Positions 27,101 to 32,471 of a DNA stretch of 64,000 nt are shown piece by piece. Positions within the stretch are counted from its first letter, which is position 1. Each line of letters begins with the position of its first letter. The DNA is from Loripinus fragilis (Eukaryota; Mollusca; Bivalvia; Lucinida; Lucinidae), in the NCBI GenBank assembly GCA_964019695.1, contig OZ026515.1, positions 42,089,994 to 42,153,993 on the forward strand, read 5' to 3'. The notes beneath the pieces were generated by a model. That model searched no databases, was not told where the DNA came from, and saw only the letters and a list, made by a program, of their open reading frames with translations. A program made the position numbers and the translations under genes.

Positions 27101-29848
27101 TTAGGGTTTACAGTTTCCATAGCAACACTAAATTGTATGCAAAATACTCGAATGCAATATTTGGCAATTAGTTTGATCTGCAATAGATACTTAAAATATC
27201 TAAGAAAGTGATTCCGCTGTGAGTTTGAGAATTTGTTTTTCAAAATTCTTCCAAGACATATTTTATACAGGAGATACCCATTTGGGCACTTTCATCGAAG
27301 AACTTATTAAGCCTATTTGCCAAGTAAAACCAGACACACAGAGGCTGTTTCTCATTTGAATAATATACTGAATGTTCCTTTAAATTTAAAAGGAAATCTC
27401 AAACTAAAATATGTATTTTCTTAGAAGATATATCCGTTTTCGCTCTTAAAATCAAGAAAAGTGGGGTAGGGATATATTTAGGGCCCCAGTATTATAAATA
27501 TGCTTTAAATTGCCATCTTGTCTATTTGGCAATACCAGGGACACTTCAATTATGTATTTAAAAGCAACATTAGTTTGTTTTATTCATATGCAACCGCAAA
27601 AATTGAAATTCAAATCTGTTCAAATAAACATGAAACAGATCTCGTATTTTATAGTTTGAAAAAAGATTTTTTATTCTTAATCATTGACTTTAACCATCCA
27701 GATTAGAATATCATATTAATGTAAAACATTTATATTTTGTACAAACATGATCTGACGAAAACGCAATTCAGTATATTGATGTTAGGTTGTAATCAAATCT
27801 ATAACCCTATTGCACCAAGAATGTCTAGTTATATTTTTTCTTTCTCATTGTGATAGGCAGAGTGGTCATTTTTGTTGGTATATTGTTGGCCATGCAATGA
27901 CTCCTTTTACATTCAGATTCTATTTATCAGGAGTGCCAAAGGAGTGTACTAATTTGGAAGCTTTAAACCTTTTCTCACCATTTATGACATTTGTTGTCTG
28001 CATTATCATACCTGCTACATACTTTTGTAGACTTTATTTCAAGCAATATTGACCCAGATAAGACTGCTCCCATTTTCGAGCAGTCTGTAAGGGAGCAGTC
28101 TGACCAGGGTTTATAGTATTTGCTTCCAAGGCAAAAGTATTCTGGCATACATTTAAATATACTCCTCTAAATAATTAAAGGACCAAGATTTTAGAATGCG
28201 AGTATAATTAGCTCAAACATCTAAATTCTGTAAACTTAGCCCAAAGCTTTCTTTTCTTTATGCCCATAAGTCAAGAATCATTATTACTGATTTCCATGCC
28301 TAATTGTAACATAACTGTGTCTCAAATGCACATACCCTCAAAAACACACTTTCAAAAGGCAGTGGGTGGGGTAAAGAAATTCTTCTGTGGTCAATCGAGT
28401 AGAATGAAAGCGACATTAAATTAAACTTTGTTTTAAACAGTTCAGCTTACATGCAAAAAAATCTTCAAACAGTTTCAATATACTGGAAAGCAAGCATTTT
28501 CATCTCTGACAATGGAGTTTTGACATTGTTTTGTTTTCTGAAAACAATGTGGGTACTCGGCCATTAAGAATCAGATTTTCAATCGTCATTCTTTGCCTTT
28601 GAGTGTTAGAAAGATGTCCCGACGAATTGTTTAAAGATTGTCACAGACAAACGCCAAAACCAGTTGTCTGAACCCATACACTGGCCATTACGCCACAGCC
28701 AAAAGGGGCAATTTTCTCTCACAGGAAGAGGTGGATGGTATGGAAGGGATTAAAACACCATACAATCATGTGAAAACAGAGATTTCAGCATCTAAAAACA
28801 TATTTAATTCATTTCATGCAGTTCTGTGGTCCATGGATCATACACAAAAAATGCCATTCCAATGCATTAAGGTCAAGTTTCAAAATGACAAAAAATCCTT
28901 GTTAGTAACATTTTCTACCATTTTCTTTTTGCCGTTTCACTTGGCAATTGAGCGCCTAAGATGTCCGAAAAATTTGGGCTAAATCGTAAAATTGGTTTTC
29001 AAAATACGTTCTACACAAAATGCATCAATGTTATAATTGATAGCATTGGTCCTTTAATTATTTTGAGGAGTATATGTGCAGCTGATGTAATAAGAAGACA
29101 CAATTTCAGGACAAAAATATTGGCACCAAAAGGGTAAAAAAGGACTCCTGGTTTCATGCAGATAGAAATGACTGTACAGACTGGGCAGATGTCCAAGCTG
29201 ATCTGAGTCTTGCTAGGTGCGCAGGTTATTTTATTGGGGATCTCATACAAACGCTCAGTTGATAATTAGATTCTATAGATCATAAGTGCCAATAGAAATG
29301 TTATTCCTCCCTCTGTACATCGATTAATTTAACCCTTTCCTTCATGAATATTCATGCTAAGCTCCACCCGCTATGAAAAATTATATAAATAAACTTTCAG
29401 GTTTGTTCATAGAACAAAGCAATCACATGTCAGGTCCACTAGTGTAGGATCATATCTAATCATATTTCCATAAGCAAACAAAGTAGACCCTGATCAGGCA
29501 GCTCTTGTAAGAGCTGCCTGATCTGGGTCTGCTCTGTTTGCAAATGTGTTAAAAGGTGTCTCTATGAGGTAAAGGGTTCACACAATTTTACTGTGATTTC
29601 AGGCAAATGAAGCCTTGTCAAAATACGGTCGTCCTCAGACCTCTCCAAGCAAGGTCAAGGTTCTGGCTGGTGCCACTGCTTCTACTGAAAGAATCCCAGT
29701 ATACCGGGAACCAACCCTGAACAGCCAAGAGACAGATCAGAGAAGAGATTACGCTCACTACTTACTTCAACAGAGAATACATAATATTGACACCAGACAT
29801 AAAAATGAAGTGCTTAAGTTGTATTTACCATATGTGAACAGTGTGTGA
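1..29848 (+). CDS. TTC28: TTC28-like gene, last 15 exons (partial, 5' end outside window)
   Basis: Exons: 1-163, 3501-3702, 4872-5041, 6730-6951, 8296-8443, 10599-10771, 12146-12249, 12779-13004, 13756-13841, 14799-14956, 17332-17443, 20365-20433, 21053-21129, 21677-21755, 29603-29848. All introns are GT-AG. The exon total is 2235 nt, and every junction keeps phase to a TGA, giving 744 residues. Residues about 115-340 form a CHAT-like domain (GNPKLP, VHIVTYGCW, AFLAAGAQCV, CAWQVPD, FFWSPFLLIG). Residues about 360-590 resemble the conserved helical region after CHAT in TTC28 (FLRVLGF, LLVSLGF). The tail after about residue 590 is polar and much shorter than the long Ser-rich tail of vertebrate TTC28. 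Vertebrate TTC28 is a large TPR scaffold linked to the midzone/midbody in cytokinesis; that role is family knowledge. The TPR exons must lie upstream. Another TPR-CHAT paralogue is possible, but the similarity past the CHAT domain favours TTC28. Confidence 0.82.
170..420. mobile_element. Inverted-repeat element (family G), in TTC28 intron
   Basis: It starts tatgggcctc...gaaaacctgtct and ends agacaggttttct...ccatatg, an inverted pair. A second copy is at 19031-19273 with the same ends and interior (agctagtctctgtagctgag). The start lies about 7 bp after an exon donor. There is a small internal duplication of the gctaacaacaaa motif. Confidence 0.75.
505..2190. mobile_element. Tandem-core element with GC-rich hairpin head
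   Basis: The head is a hairpin (ccccgccac...gtgtcgggg) followed by tccgt/ctgtccgt repeats. Then come about 8 units of about 150 bp, recognisable by tgaaacttcacagatatgtt and caaaggttacatattgtgac (near 811, 962, 1112, 1263, 1415, 1566, 1907, 2057). The head sequence reappears at 1675-1760, so a block was duplicated. The end has cagtggcggggtatt, echoing the head. The layout resembles bivalve pearl-type/Helitron-like non-autonomous elements. Confidence 0.7.
2191..3500. other. Intron sequence without recognised feature
   Basis: AT-rich intron. Weak similarity to the palindromic families around 2640-2750 (ctttcaggaacactatcag) and 3235-3340 (tcaaacggtttgaatcc...gtatcagcag), probably decayed copies. 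No coding signal seen. Confidence 0.5.
3501..3702 (+). CDS. TTC28: TTC28-like exon, start of CHAT-like domain
   Basis: The acceptor is ttttag|GTAC and the donor AAAG|gtaaat; 202 nt, starting in phase 1 and leaving two bases. The end encodes KCLVFGNPKLPE, the strand and GNPxLP signature at the entry of CHAT domains. The first part is a Ser/Thr-rich linker (FQTYSTLTTETSTGTD). Confidence 0.8.
3886..3955. repeat. Palindromic core of a TTAA-family element
   Basis: The arms ctgatcagactgctc and gagcagtctgatctggg are inverted around a short loop, and the outer tail attgtttgc is that of the family. Confidence 0.75.
4476..4545. repeat. Palindromic core of a TTAA-family element, inner-arm variant
   Basis: The arms are tggatccagatcaggcctga and its inverse around a central ca-ttctg. 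The outer parts (gcaaatagttt / aagctgtttg) are as in other copies, but the inner arm is different. Confidence 0.8.
4685..4854. mobile_element. Inverted-repeat element (family D)
   Basis: It starts cagtaaaacctgccactcg and ends gagtggccgttttacgcagg then ttttactgta. Copies are at 15302-15484 and 48960-49171. It ends 17 bp before a TTC28 exon acceptor. Confidence 0.8.
4872..5041 (+). CDS. TTC28: TTC28-like exon, CHAT-like domain
   Basis: The acceptor is tcttcag|ACTG and the donor ATTG|gtgag; 170 nt. It encodes GLKELVSAKRECYNVATCLD and ends with DITQASVVHI, the beta strand that leads into the expected catalytic His position. An inverted-repeat element (4687-4854) ends just before this acceptor. 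Confidence 0.82.
5140..5345. mobile_element. Family B element, partial
   Basis: It shares gggagtgatataacacc, gataaaccacttgtggttta and cattatgacaaaatct with copies at 9500-9700, 24175-24400 and 38640-39060. It continues into the palindromic half at 5337. Confidence 0.6.
5337..5617. repeat. Family B palindrome half plus a long inserted palindrome
   Basis: The part 5337-5425 is the tgatcctgaattattgag...gcgataaaatgc module. The part 5478-5617 is a large imperfect palindrome: ttgatgcattcttttgaggt at one end, accaaaaaagaatgcaccaa at the other, with gtgatgttcac and gtgaacatcac near the centre. Confidence 0.7.
5756..5984. mobile_element. TTAA-family palindromic element, complete
   Basis: It begins TTAACCCATATATGCC and ends TTAATGGGTTAA. 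The core palindrome gcagacccagatcagacgcc / ggcgtctgatctgggtc lies at 5796-5870. A related copy on the other strand is at about 49550-49706 (both contain gacgctaggc/gcctagcgtc). Confidence 0.82.
5985..6729. other. Intron without recognised repeat
   Basis: AT-rich sequence before the CHAT exon at 6730. No inverted repeat, SINE box or open frame with support was seen. Confidence 0.5.
6730..6951 (+). CDS. TTC28: TTC28-like exon, CHAT-like domain core
   Basis: The acceptor is ttttgtag|TAAC and the donor CTG|gttag; 222 nt, phase consistent on both sides. It encodes VTYGCWHEGLLVFTPSQ and later DDILGLKINAKLVVLNMG. In active CHAT proteases the first motif carries a His (THG) and the second a Cys; here the residues read TYG and NMG, so this looks like a pseudo-protease. 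Confidence 0.85.
7107..7270. mobile_element. Inverted-repeat element (family C)
   Basis: The centre is aaaagaaccatcgcaatgag / acggttcttttgagcaccc. The ends are ttaattttcttatttctcaa and gagtaagaaaatatttac. Other copies are at 9085, 12466, 30505 and 38027. Confidence 0.82.
7305..7455 (-). mobile_element. Degraded tRNA-derived SINE
   Basis: It shares catcccaccaacaactaagg, tcatatggaga and tctggagaagctggg with the better copy at 47587-47865. The tRNA-like head is eroded. Confidence 0.6.
8296..8443 (+). CDS. TTC28: TTC28-like exon, CHAT-like domain
   Basis: The acceptor is cccacag|GTGC and the donor ACAG|gtatga; 148 nt. It encodes GAQCVMLCAWQVPDLAVEKF and then FYMALQNGTVVTEAA, the strand-helix unit typical of the CHAT C-terminal half (aspartate after W.V followed by a helix). 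A TTAA-family element starts about 10 bases past the donor. Confidence 0.85.
8455..9019. mobile_element. TTAA-family element with internal duplications
   Basis: The left end aaccctttgtatactaatgg lies 12 bases after an exon donor, and the right end is acaagggttaa. It contains ctggattgatacaataaac twice (8497, 8518) and a longer repeat of the tactaatgg...cttcc block near 8605. Core palindrome gatgaaatgctgcat / gtggcatttcatctg. Confidence 0.7.
9085..9235. mobile_element. Family C element
   Basis: The ends are attaatattctctttttgtt and aacagaaaaaaaatcaa. The centre has agctgtccaaatgagatgg. More diverged than the copy at 7107. Confidence 0.65.
9361..9700. mobile_element. Family B element
   Basis: A palindrome around 9430-9445: attgaatttattaaac...gataaaatgcgag versus caagcattttatcgc...gtttaataaattcaataa. 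It is followed by the family right part (agattctatttatcatatga, cattaaatcactcccagatg, cgacgtcatata). Confidence 0.78.
9811..10524. mobile_element. hAT-type non-autonomous element with 8-bp target duplication
   Basis: The ends taggggtgcaatgata and gtattgttgcacccct(a) are inverted. They are flanked by an exact 8-bp direct repeat, GGACCTAT, at 9803-9810 and 10525-10532. AGGGGTGCAA-type ends with 8-bp duplications are the mark of hAT transposons. No transposase frame is present in its 714 bp. Confidence 0.9.
10599..10771 (+). CDS. TTC28: TTC28-like exon, end of CHAT-like domain
   Basis: The acceptor is tctttag|GTTC and the donor CCAG|gtatag; 173 nt. It encodes FSHPFFWSPFLLIGKDVHI, the W-x-x-F-x-L-x-G motif that closes CHAT domains. 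An acidic linker (SEAEVEEDHG) and a proline-containing tail follow. Confidence 0.85.
10829..10897. repeat. Palindromic core of a TTAA-family element
   Basis: ggcaaacagtacatacccag opens and tattgtttgctg closes; inner arms agatcagactgct / agcagtctaatca. Confidence 0.75.
11382..11641. mobile_element. Small inverted-repeat element with a cttgtcctgc motif
   Basis: The left end is ctcaggggacaaaaaaat and the right end gactttttgtcccctgat. The interior repeats acttgtcctgcaggacaagt, a 20-bp palindrome, and related cttgtcct motifs (11409-11480, 11580). Confidence 0.65.
11930..12120. repeat. Dispersed repeat shared with 30930-31125
   Basis: Both copies have cagatacaagtcttag-like/gataagtcttag starts, a gatctgagtctt / gatcggagtctt block and gggcaaacatgccaacttg / gggctcacatgccagcttg. 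It ends 25 bp before a TTC28 exon. Element type unknown. Confidence 0.5.
12146..12249 (+). CDS. TTC28: TTC28-like exon, helical region after CHAT
   Basis: The acceptor is ttttacag|TGAG and the donor CTG|gtaagt; 104 nt. It encodes an amphipathic helix with NLRLLQSALGVLLQKHIQHP and ends in TELIDL. Confidence 0.8.
12466..12612. mobile_element. Family C element
   Basis: A near-perfect hairpin: aaaagaaccgtctcattgag / acggttctttt, with ttttcttactcatcag and gttgagaaataatt at the sides. Confidence 0.82.
12630..12765 (+). mobile_element. SINE 3' part, truncated
   Basis: It contains gcactgtgttgtgtcaatga, gcaagacactttatcctcag and a tail gatataaaacatcaactgaa, matching the body of the SINE at 26278-26481. 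The tRNA-like head is missing. Confidence 0.55.
12779..13004 (+). CDS. TTC28: TTC28-like exon, conserved region after CHAT
   Basis: The acceptor is tgctatag|CTTG and the donor CAGG|gtaag; 226 nt. It encodes SSAGALDFLRVLGFHFQAQG and later VVYPHWNKDELLIPSYDALR, matching the position of the conserved block found after CHAT in TTC28. Confidence 0.83.
13022..13300. repeat. Duplicated intron block
   Basis: The phrase (a)ttcag(g/a)attttgaggctgac occurs at about 13055 and 13126, and related ttcagaatttt and gaattaggc stretches follow to 13270. Probably an old local duplication. Confidence 0.5.
13568..13627. repeat. Minisatellite, about 17-bp unit
   Basis: Four or so copies of ctcagctctctcttc(ct), a pyrimidine-rich tract about 130 bp before an exon acceptor. 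Confidence 0.85.
13756..13841 (+). CDS. TTC28: TTC28-like small exon
   Basis: The acceptor is tttttcag|AGTT and the donor CTG|gtatgt; 86 nt. It encodes LSVSPPMVQALCSVLPLAQ and ends in a hydrophobic stretch. It fits exactly between its neighbours in phase. Confidence 0.8.
14180..14275. repeat. Palindrome
   Basis: ggaaaatggagcatttgctc and gagcaaatgctccattttct are inverted around 14220-14224; arms of about 35 bp including aatatta flanks. Confidence 0.85.
14458..14515. repeat. Palindrome
   Basis: gtgaaggctctggcaagact and atctcaccagagccttcaat are inverted around a gcacaattatgc centre. Confidence 0.8.
14650..14722 (+). mobile_element. tRNA-like SINE head, fragment
   Basis: An A-box-like gctcagtgattagagcatgt and a B-box-like gggatcaattcccagccagg lie at tRNA spacing. 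No full tail recognised. Confidence 0.45.
14799..14956 (+). CDS. TTC28: TTC28-like exon, second conserved helical block
   Basis: The acceptor is ctttcag|TTGA and the donor ACAG|gtagg; 158 nt. It encodes VSDLSVRPLWVNMKLKQLLV and then SLGFHQIGMLLNF, similar in position and pattern to the second helical block after CHAT in TTC28. Confidence 0.82.
15003..15196. mobile_element. TTAA-type palindromic element, variant
   Basis: It ends ctttaagggttaa. The palindrome has arms gtatttcatgataatcgtct / agacgattctcatgaaatat and outer ttgcagcagacgac / gtcatctgctga. Confidence 0.65.
15302..15484. mobile_element. Family D element
   Basis: acagtaaaacctgtcttaag at the left and cttaagacaggttctactgt at the right form a 20-bp inverted pair with one mismatch; the interior matches 4685-4854. 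Confidence 0.85.
15795..16912. mobile_element. Family B element split by an inserted element
   Basis: The left part 15795-15840 (gaatctaacatttgtgctcc...gaatttacatg) and the right part 16842-16912 (ttaaacttgttgtgaaaaag) match an uninterrupted copy at 17161-17316. The break is exactly at the element 15843-16839. Confidence 0.8.
15843..16839. mobile_element. Inverted-repeat element with TA target duplication
   Basis: The left end cagtcgaacttcgatggctc and right end gagcgaccaacgttcgactg are inverted over about 27 bp with a few mismatches, flanked by TA on both sides. Motifs gttcgag recur inside. TA duplication points to the Tc1/mariner type, non-autonomous. Confidence 0.82.
16913..17160. mobile_element. 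TTAA-family palindromic element, complete
   Basis: It begins TTAACCCTTAATGCGC and ends CTTTAAGGGTTAA. The core ggcaaacagtgtggacccag ... ctgttctgggtcctcactgt is at 16989-17056 with centre ctcctataggag. TTAA on both sides is the piggyBac-type target signature. Confidence 0.85.
17161..17320. mobile_element. Family B element copy
   Basis: It runs from tagaatctaacatttgtgct to aataaattcaataacacagg and lies immediately before the acceptor of the TTC28 exon at 17332. It may be a segmental duplicate of 15795-16912. Confidence 0.75.
17332..17443 (+). CDS. TTC28: TTC28-like exon, founder of a tandem array
   Basis: The acceptor is ctattgtag|ACAA and the donor AAG|gtatgg; 112 nt. It encodes QMMTALFQFLLSVSQYKSQI and on to GSQTDSK. 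This is the only one of 13 copies with the first 16 bases of the exon and an acceptor in the right phase, so it is the copy predicted to be used. It ends in phase 0, matching the next exon at 20365. Confidence 0.8.
17351..19019 (+). repeat. Tandem array, 13 units of about 131 bp, made of an exon 3' end plus its donor and intron start
   Basis: Unit starts (ttccagtt) lie at 17351, 17482, 17613 and so on every 131 bp to 18923. Each unit holds about 93 bp of exon sequence, the donor gtatgt or gtatgg, and about 33 bp of spacer that ends in ctcgctag. In the gene frame, copies with gagtcag stay open, while those with gagttag (units 2, 3, 7, 10) carry an in-frame TAG. Splicing a copy in place of, or after, the founder exon would break the frame (98-nt cassette). 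Unit variants recur in order: units 1-5 resemble units 6-9, so blocks of several units were duplicated together. Confidence 0.95.
19031..19273. mobile_element. Family G inverted-repeat element
   Basis: tatgggcccggacgtgagaa ... aaacctgtc at the left, gacaggttttgtcacgacga ... ggcccata at the right. It abuts the end of the 131-bp array. Confidence 0.8.
19274..20364. other. Intron, mostly unassigned
   Basis: A fragment at 19310-19375 (gaggctcagacaagcctgcg, tctcaccagagccttcac) resembles pieces of other palindromic elements. Nothing else recognised. Confidence 0.45.
20365..20433 (+). CDS. TTC28: TTC28-like small exon
   Basis: The acceptor is tctttcag|ACCA and the donor CAG|gtaaca; 69 nt, phase 0 to 0. 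It encodes LLPEISRLPSLTPLILPRNQ, a leucine/proline-rich linker. Confidence 0.75.
20511..20749. mobile_element. Family F inverted-repeat element
   Basis: The ends are tgagccacgacacttgattt and aaatcacatgtcacggctca; interior cagtcagtagctta. A second, oppositely oriented copy is at 21792-22030. Confidence 0.82.
21053..21129 (+). CDS. TTC28: TTC28-like small exon
   Basis: The acceptor is ttttccag|CTAC and the donor AAAG|gtaaat; 77 nt. It encodes RMSTPWLSVTEKPSEMEEKL, which then runs into a basic helix. Another open frame exists here, but only this one is in phase with both neighbours. Confidence 0.7.
21300..21365. repeat. Palindromic core of a TTAA-family element, inner-arm variant
   Basis: Inner arms gataaaatgctgcat / atgcagcatttcatc; outer arms aaacagtgaagac / gtcttcactgcttg. 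Confidence 0.8.
21677..21755 (+). CDS. TTC28: TTC28-like small exon
   Basis: The acceptor is attttcag|TCGA and the donor CAG|gtaaag; 79 nt. It encodes SNLDENFKGYLERAKTWHQM and ends in TVVAQ, a predicted helix. It closes the phase set by the previous exon. Confidence 0.72.
21792..22030. mobile_element. Family F inverted-repeat element
   Basis: tgagccacgacatgagattt at the left and aaatttcatgtggcggctca at the right; 239 bp, the same size as the copy at 20511-20749. Confidence 0.85.
22224..23602. mobile_element. Inverted-repeat element carrying a nested insertion
   Basis: aggtcaacctcgctatctca at the left and tgacatagcgaggttgacct at the right, inverted with one mismatch. The inner ends repeat gttcgacataagc / cttcgacatatgc motifs. 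The nested element is at 22816-23273. Confidence 0.82.
22816..23273. mobile_element. Nested element with cctactttt repeats and 6-bp duplication
   Basis: The ends caggctttcaag and cttgaaagcctg are perfect inverses, flanked by TATATT on both sides. The sub-terminal regions on each side are rich in cctacttttccc runs. Confidence 0.8.
23733..23796. repeat. Palindromic core, diverged TTAA-family copy
   Basis: caaacagtttggatcctgat and tctgggtccaaactgttttc are inverted; followed by atcagcagac and aaagagttaa as in related copies at 49750-49890. Confidence 0.65.
24175..24535. mobile_element. Family B element, near complete
   Basis: It has tatgatgtcgcgtctgggaa, aagccactagtggtttacag and cattatgacgtcc. 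The palindrome is attattggatttattaaact...gcgataaat / gcattttatcgc...gtttaataaattcaataa. Confidence 0.8.
25722..26660. mobile_element. Tandem-core element with hairpin head, interrupted by a SINE
   Basis: The head is gtccccccaacctaaggtgg then gggacata, a hairpin. Units contain gattttggtgaccttgacct and gaaatgtcaaattttg (about 25891, 26055, 26205, 26590). The SINE at 26278-26481 sits inside. Confidence 0.65.
26278..26481 (+). mobile_element. tRNA-derived SINE with target duplication
   Basis: A-box-like gcagtggctcagtggtagag and B-box-like gggtttgagcctc at tRNA spacing. A body with ccttaagcaagacacattta and a tail gtaaagaatcaaatcaaaca follow. Flanked by CAGAATA at 26271 and 26482. Related copies lie near 12630, 32470 and 34651. 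Confidence 0.85.
26662..28042. other. AT-rich intron, nothing recognised
   Basis: Long AT-rich stretch without clear inverted ends, SINE boxes or supported coding frame. Confidence 0.45.
28043..28123. repeat. Palindromic core of a TTAA-family element with an extra arm
   Basis: Arms agactgctccc and ggagcagtctg, with an additional gagcagtctg copy in the loop, so one right arm is duplicated. Confidence 0.7.
28158..29074. mobile_element. Inverted-repeat element, about 0.9 kb
   Basis: tatactcctctaaataatta + aaggaccaa at the left and ttggtcctttaattattttg + aggagtata at the right: about 28 bp inverted. The interior includes a 114-codon open frame (28638-28982) with no recognised domain, and direct evidence for a transposase is lacking. 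Confidence 0.7.
29329..29578. mobile_element. TTAA-family palindromic element, complete
   Basis: It begins TTAACCCTTTCCTTCATG and ends GAGGTAAAGGGTT. The core is at 29473-29541 with inner arms tgatcaggcagctctt / aagagctgcctgatc. A close copy is at 38783-39009 and an inverted one at 47423-47954. It ends 24 bp before the terminal TTC28 exon. Confidence 0.85.
29603..29848 (+). CDS. TTC28: TTC28-like terminal exon
   Basis: The acceptor is gatttcag|GCAA; it runs 81 codons to TGA at 29846-29848. It encodes a Ser/Thr/Pro-rich start (SKYGRPQTSPSKVKVL), then a charged helix (YAHYLLQQRIHNIDTRHKNE), and ends in LPYVNSV. A TTAA-family element begins at the base after the stop, so the start of the 3' UTR is transposon sequence. 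Confidence 0.78.
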   Translation, partial: ANEALSKYGRPQTSPSKVKVLAGATASTERIPVYREPTLNSQETDQRRDYAHYLLQQRIHNIDTRHKNEVLKLYLPYVNSV

Positions 29849-30098
29849 TTAACCCTTTGTATTCTGATGGATTTCACCATACATATTGATAATACAAGTG
29901 TGGGACTGCCCATTGTGTATTTTAAGGGGTCACAGGTAATGTTTTCTAAACTATGATGTATTTCTGTCCCTGAAGATTGTTTGTATCTTAGCAAACAGTG
30001 TAGATCCTGATGAAATGCAGCATTGAGCTGCATTTCATCTGGGTCTGCACTGTTTGTCAAAGAACCTGTTTAGGGGTTTCCAGTATACAAACAGTTAT
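29849..30098. mobile_element. TTAA-family element directly after the TTC28 stop codon
   Basis: TTAACCCTTTGTATTCTG follows the TGA with no gap. Core palindrome at 29991-30057, inner arms gatgaaatgcagc / gctgcatttcatc. The right end (aggggtttccagtatacaaa) is slightly decayed relative to the copy at 39311-39562. Confidence 0.8.
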
Positions 30099-30504
30099 TT
30101 TTTATGGTACATTAACATGAGGGTATGAACAAGAAATGGCATTATATGAACAAGAAATGGCATTTACGATATGAGTAAGTTTTTGTTGAAAACGATGGCA
30201 GAGTACATTGGTTTTGATAATATTTTTGATATATTCTATTATTATTTTTTTCACCACTGTCTAAAATTATTTAGACAAGGTGGATTGGACTATTGACTCG
30301 CCATTAAAGAAAAATCATGGCGAATGCTACCACACATGCTCTAATACTTGCACACCTAGATAAATATCAGTGATTCTTTTAGCCAATTGAACTCAGTACA
30401 TGCATATGTTTAAATGTTTGACCATATGCGTTAGGACAAAGAGAATGGGGCTTAAATCCAATGAAGACAAAACAGAGATCTCTTCTGCCTTGGAAACAAC
30501 CATG

Positions 30505-30712
30505 TGTAATTAAAAATTAACTTTCTTATTTCCCCAACCAAATCATATGTTCTGGGTACTCAAAAGAACTGTCTCATTGAGACAGTTCTTTTGAGTACCG
30601 AAAACACATGGTTTGGTTGAGAAATAAATTTTTTTTTTTTCCTTTGAGCACTCAAACCACATGTTTAAATTGATTGATAAGAAAATAATCTCTATTTTAT
30701 GTTCAGAAAGTT
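30505..30712. mobile_element. Family C element with partial duplication
   Basis: Hairpin aaaagaactgtctcattgag / acagttcttttgagtacc; the right arm is followed by a second, diverged right part (tttgagcactcaaaccacat ... gataagaaaataatc). Confidence 0.75.
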
Positions 30713-31732
30713 TGCTAACCTGGACCTATGCTATAATCTAGACCCGTATAGCTGGTCAATCATGTTTAATGAGTGACTTAATGAAAGACAAAAAGTACAT
30801 CATGTTGTCATACAGCTCTTATAAAGTTTATTTTGATTGGTTATATTGTTATCTATTTTGTTAATTTTTATTGGTTAATTTGACAATGCAAAATGAGTCG
30901 GTATACAGCATAAGATGTAAGTTGGCATGTGTGTTTTGGGAAGATTCAAATCCGTCTACACATCTGCAGTCTGATAAGTCTTAGATTTCTGCTTGAAGAA
31001 ACATTGAACCATTGGCTACCAATAGAGCACCCATCAAAGACTGATCTCACTGTGCAGGCTGATCGGAGTCTTAGATGGGCTCACATGCCAGCTTGTAGCT
31101 TTTGCAGGACACCAGCTTGAATAAAGATACAAATTGGAATATATACGAGCCAACACTGAGTGAAAATGTCCATGTACTTATCATAAATGTATGCAAAAAA
31201 AAACAGACTTGGATAAGCATGGACATCCATAGAGTCTTGTCAGAGCCTTCACTGCTCACACAAAGTATAAAAGTAGATAAAAGTTTACCAGCTCTAGCTT
31301 CACCTGATAGCTTCACATACACCTTTCACTTATTTGGGTAATTTCACTTGTTTTTTTGCAGATTTTTTCTGTAAATCTAAATTTTCAAAACAACTTTTAG
31401 GAATACAGAATTTTAGGGTAGAGTCTTGAAAACTATAGTTTAGCTGGTGTGGACATTATAGTATCTTGATACTATAGTATCTTGATACAACTCAAGTCGC
31501 TGATCAGACCGTGCAGGCTTATCAGCACCATTATGGCTCATATCTGGCACATGAGGCCTTTTCAGGAGAAAGCCTGTCCCCAGTTTTTGTGACCTTGAAG
31601 ATAAACTTTTTAATATAGCATGTGTAGCAATTCTACTTTCCAGGCAGTGAATAATGAAGGTGCTGACCAGACTGCATGGATGTAGACTGATCTGAGTCCT
31701 TGTTATTTCCATGTACAAGCAACCAAATCTTG

Positions 31733-31952
31733 CTCTGAGGTTATAAAGCTTTTTTTCATGCTCAACAGAGCATGAAATTTCAATTGCTTTTAAAAACTAA
31801 AATGCTTTAAAATAAAGGCAACTCTTAAATGTTGTACATTTGTATTTATCATGCTAATAAGTGTTAAAATGCCAACAATTGTTGGCATTTAACACAAATA
31901 AGCATTATAAATGCCATGCTTATTTGAGCATGAAAGAGTTTATAACCTCAGG
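31733..31952. repeat. Long palindrome
   Basis: ctgaggttataaagcttttt at the left and gtttataacctcaggcc at the right, with the centre aatgccaacaattgttggca at about 31868-31888. Confidence 0.8.
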
Positions 31953-32138
31953 CCAGGTCTTTTCAGATGTGGTTCATTTTTGCTATAGTTTTATTTATCT
32001 TTGTTTTACACTACTGGGTTTATAAAAAGACTGTGATATTTCTTTAAAGTTTATAACAGATTAACTGTATCTCTTGTCTGTATATTATATTGTTGACAAT
32101 TGTTATGTTTCATTATTAATGCTTGCAGTTGCATGTGA

Positions 32139-32144
32139 AATAAA
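32139..32144 (+). terminator. Possible poly(A) signal downstream of the TTC28-like gene
   Basis: AATAAA in an AT-rich stretch 2.3 kb after the stop. Several other AATAAA sites occur nearer, inside repeats; none can be chosen without transcript data. Confidence 0.15.
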
Positions 32145-32177
32145 TACTGTGATAAACTATTTTTCTTATTTCATTAT

Positions 32178-32412
32178 GAAAGCCACAACATGACAAAACC
32201 AACAAAATGAGTGTGTGCCCAGCAAAGACACAGATCAGCCTTGGCATCTGCCTAGTCTGTTCAAATTCTTTGCTGTACACTCCGTGGATAACTAAAGGCC
32301 CAAGTTTTTTTTCATGCGGGCAGCCATGACTGATCAGACTGAGCTGATTCCGAGGCTGATCTGTCTTCTTTTGACACACAGCCACATTGTGGGTGTTTTC
32401 ACGTCACAGCTT
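32178..32412. mobile_element. Diverged family F-like element
   Basis: aagccacaacatgacaaaac and gtgttttcacgtcacagctt are roughly inverted, and the size is close to the 239-bp family F copies. Confidence 0.5.
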
Positions 32413-32471
32413 AATTGTACAGGAGTGCATTATTCACCTAAAGTCTTCCAACCTCCAACACCTAACTAGCC

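Noticed and set aside
28638..28982. 114-codon + strand frame in a TTC28 intron
   Set aside because: No recognised domain, lies inside an inverted-repeat element, and the phases of the TTC28 exons on both sides leave no room for it as an exon. Mentioned only as a finding.
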